Positions 62,479-64,000 of a stretch of DNA of 64,000 bases are shown here, in pieces. How positions within the stretch are numbered: position 1 is the first letter of the stretch; each line of letters opens with the position of its first letter. The notes under the pieces were generated by a model. That model searched no databases. It saw nothing but the letters and a program-made list of their open reading frames with translations, and was not told where the DNA came from. The translations under genes and the position numbers were made by a program. This DNA comes from Aestuariibacter salexigens DSM 15300 (lineage in GTDB: Bacteria; Pseudomonadota; Gammaproteobacteria; Enterobacterales; Alteromonadaceae): the NCBI RefSeq assembly GCF_000429145.1, contig NZ_AUBH01000002.1, positions 304,950 to 368,949 on the forward strand, written 5' to 3'.

Positions 62479-63654
62479 ATGTCCGTGCCACAAATTCGAA
62501 TACCCGCCACCTATATGCGCGGCGGTACCAGCAAAGGCGTATTCTTTAACCTTGCTGATTTACCTGATGCGGCCAAAGTGCCGGGACAAGCCCGTGATGC
62601 GCTGTTACTGCGCGTTATCGGCAGCCCCGACCCGTACGCCAAACACACCGATGGCATGGGCGGTGCCACATCCAGTACCAGCAAAACCGTGATTGTCAGC
62701 AAAAGCGAGCGGGACGACCATGATATCGATTACTTGTTTGGTCAGGTATCGATAGATAAGCCGTTCGTCGACTGGAGCGGTAACTGTGGCAACTTATCTG
62801 CTGCCGTTGGACCGTTTGCCGTGCACGCCGGCCTGATAGACCGCGATAGCATTCCGCACAATGGCACCCTGACGGTAAAGATTTGGCAGGTGAACATACA
62901 GAAAACCATCATTGCCCATATCCCCATCGTCGATGGTCAGGTGCAGGAAACCGGTGACTTTGAACTGGACGGTGTGACCTTTCCTGCTGCCGAAGTGCCC
63001 GTTGAATTCGTCGACCCTGCAGATGGTGAAGGGGCACTATTCCCTACTGGCAATATCGTTGATGACATCACCGTGCCTAAGTTTGGCACCATTAAAGCGA
63101 CACTCATCAACGCGGGAATACCCACCATTTTTGTTAATGCCGAAGATATTGGCTATACCGGCACTGAACTGCAGGATGATATCAACGGCGATAGTGCAGC
63201 GCTTGAACAGTTCGAGTCAATGCGCGCGATTGGCGCAGTGAAGATGGGGTTGATCAACTCGGTTGAAGAGGCCGCAACCCGTCAGCATACACCCAAAATT
63301 GCGTTTGTGAGCAAGCCTGCACGCTATCGCGCGTCGAGCGGTAAAGACATAGGCGCTCAGGATATCGATGTGTTGGTGCGTGCGCTATCCATGGGTAAAT
63401 TGCATCATGCCATGATGGGTACCGCTGCTGTGGCTATCGGCACCGCTGCGGCTATTCCGGGCACGCTGGTGAATCTGGCTGCTGGTGGCGGAGAGCGAGA
63501 GAAAGTCACATTCGGTCATCCCTCTGGTACCTTAACCGTGGGCGCCAAAGCTGTGCTCGATAATGGCGATTGGAAAGTCGCTAAGGCTATTATGAGTCGC
63601 AGCGCGCGCATACTAATGGAAGGGTGGGTAAGAGTGCCGGGCGACTGTTTCTGA
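62479..63654 (+). CDS. prpF: 2-methyl-aconitate cis-trans isomerase PrpF
   Basis: A 391-residue PrpF-family isomerase that converts the trans-aconitate made by AcnD. The ATG at 62479 follows CAGGAG; the frame from 62380 runs through repeats and is rejected. Motifs are YMRGGTSKGVFF, GGATSSTSKTVIV with the catalytic Lys, and DWSGNCGNLSAAVGPFAV with the catalytic Cys. Length and both catalytic residues are standard. It is the last gene of the operon. Confidence 0.97.
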   Translation: MSVPQIRIPATYMRGGTSKGVFFNLADLPDAAKVPGQARDALLLRVIGSPDPYAKHTDGMGGATSSTSKTVIVSKSERDDHDIDYLFGQVSIDKPFVDWSGNCGNLSAAVGPFAVHAGLIDRDSIPHNGTLTVKIWQVNIQKTIIAHIPIVDGQVQETGDFELDGVTFPAAEVPVEFVDPADGEGALFPTGNIVDDITVPKFGTIKATLINAGIPTIFVNAEDIGYTGTELQDDINGDSAALEQFESMRAIGAVKMGLINSVEEAATRQHTPKIAFVSKPARYRASSGKDIGAQDIDVLVRALSMGKLHHAMMGTAAVAIGTAAAIPGTLVNLAAGGGEREKVTFGHPSGTLTVGAKAVLDNGDWKVAKAIMSRSARILMEGWVRVPGDCF

Positions 63655-63676
63655 ACCCGATGCTCAAAATAAGAAA

Positions 63677-63694
63677 CGGCCTCAAGGGAGGCCG
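63677..63694 (+). terminator. Hairpin after prpF
   Basis: CGGCCTC-AAGG-GAGGCCG lies 23 bases past the prpF stop and is followed by TATCTC, so the T run is weak. It probably ends or protects the prp message. Confidence 0.6.
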
Positions 63695-63811
63695 TATCTC
63701 AATGGCGGGGTGTTGAAGCCCGCCTACCATGTTGAACTGTGTGTCCGTCTAGCAACATGACGTTCAAAGTGTGTGCAACGAGTCTCCGTTCGTTGCCAGG
63801 GCGGTATCTGC

Positions 63812-64000
63812 TTAGATTCGCTCCTGAATAACAGCGTGGATAGGTGAGCCTTCAAGGCCCTGCTCTGAAATCCACGCTTGCAGTGTTTTTCCATCCTGCT
63901 CTGGCTCGTCCAGGGCAGACTTAGGCATTTTCTTCACTAACAGCTCGCCAGTTTCAACCGCGTTGTTCAGCATTGCTGTGCGGATAAGGCTGTTGCCACC
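63812..64000 (-). CDS. Unrecognised protein, C-terminal 62 residues
   Basis: A leftward open frame runs from the window edge to a TAA at 63812-63814. The visible C terminus includes IRTAMLNNAVETGELLVKKM and ends HAVIQERI. It is soluble-looking, with Lys and Glu spread evenly, and has coding-like codon use. I do not recognise the family. It is convergent with prpF across 157 hairpin-rich bases. Confidence 0.6.
   Translation of the reverse strand, partial: GGNSLIRTAMLNNAVETGELLVKKMPKSALDEPEQDGKTLQAWISEQGLEGSPIHAVIQERI

Overview
The window reads as chromosomal backbone of a marine-type gammaproteobacterium, most likely of the order Alteromonadales. This is inferred from gene content and order: gapA next to a YeaD-type mutarotase, a second long GAPDH beside a DUF2989 lipoprotein, a prp operon of the acnD/prpF type run by a GntR regulator, an AGCS transporter with a large insert, and DUF1244, DUF1315 and DUF349 genes. 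Base composition looks near 50% GC. Genes are tightly packed with many 1 to 14 base overlaps. I see no transposase, integrase, phage gene, CRISPR array, rRNA or tRNA.

Layout. 1-8.5 kb: the 5' end of a leftward glutamate-cysteine-ligase-like gene, a secreted zinc metalloprotease, an overlapping leftward pair made of a 5'-nucleotidase-like protein with a decayed metal site and a membrane diguanylate cyclase, a D-threonine aldolase/D-serine dehydratase-type PLP enzyme and a succinylglutamate-desuccinylase-type hydrolase. 8.7-13.7 kb: one compact rightward unit for molybdopterin synthesis and molybdate uptake (moaB, moaC, moaD, moaE, modA, modB, modC) followed by a PqqB-like metallo-hydrolase. 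13.7-17.3 kb: small conserved genes, a threonine-aldolase-like enzyme and hemN with an FNR-like box. 17.4-21.4 kb: an operon of histidine phosphatase, acyl-CoA dehydrogenase, APH-type kinase and a quinone-oxidoreductase-like enzyme.

21.4-33.4 kb is central carbon metabolism. gapA, a hexose-6-phosphate mutarotase and a thioesterase run leftward. malQ, glgB, glgX, gnd and msrB run rightward, so glycogen/maltodextrin turnover sits beside glycolysis and the oxidative pentose phosphate route. 33.4-44.5 kb: DUF2989 lipoprotein, a second 480-residue GAPDH, a thioredoxin-like membrane protein, a CCP-type carboxypeptidase, an AGCS sodium/amino acid symporter, a zinc-ribbon/DUF1315/DUF349 set and glpK. 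44.5-52 kb holds the least familiar genes: a lipoprotein built of VNGD-repeat rungs, a polytopic membrane protein, and a 1738-residue membrane PAS protein with an immense coiled coil containing six exact 74-residue repeats and no recognisable enzymatic output domain. 52-56.8 kb: leftward periplasmic binding protein, alpha/beta hydrolase, S9 peptidase, Mpo1-like protein and a Cys-rich protein. 56.9-63.7 kb: the 2-methylcitrate operon (gntR, prpB, prpC, acnD, prpF) with two matching palindromic operators upstream, an internal terminator and a REP-like repeat cluster. The window ends inside an unrecognised leftward gene.

The best candidates for something not already well described are the giant PAS/coiled-coil protein and the pseudo-5'-nucleotidase/diguanylate cyclase pair. 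All functional calls come from reading the sequence and recalled family motifs; no database search was run.
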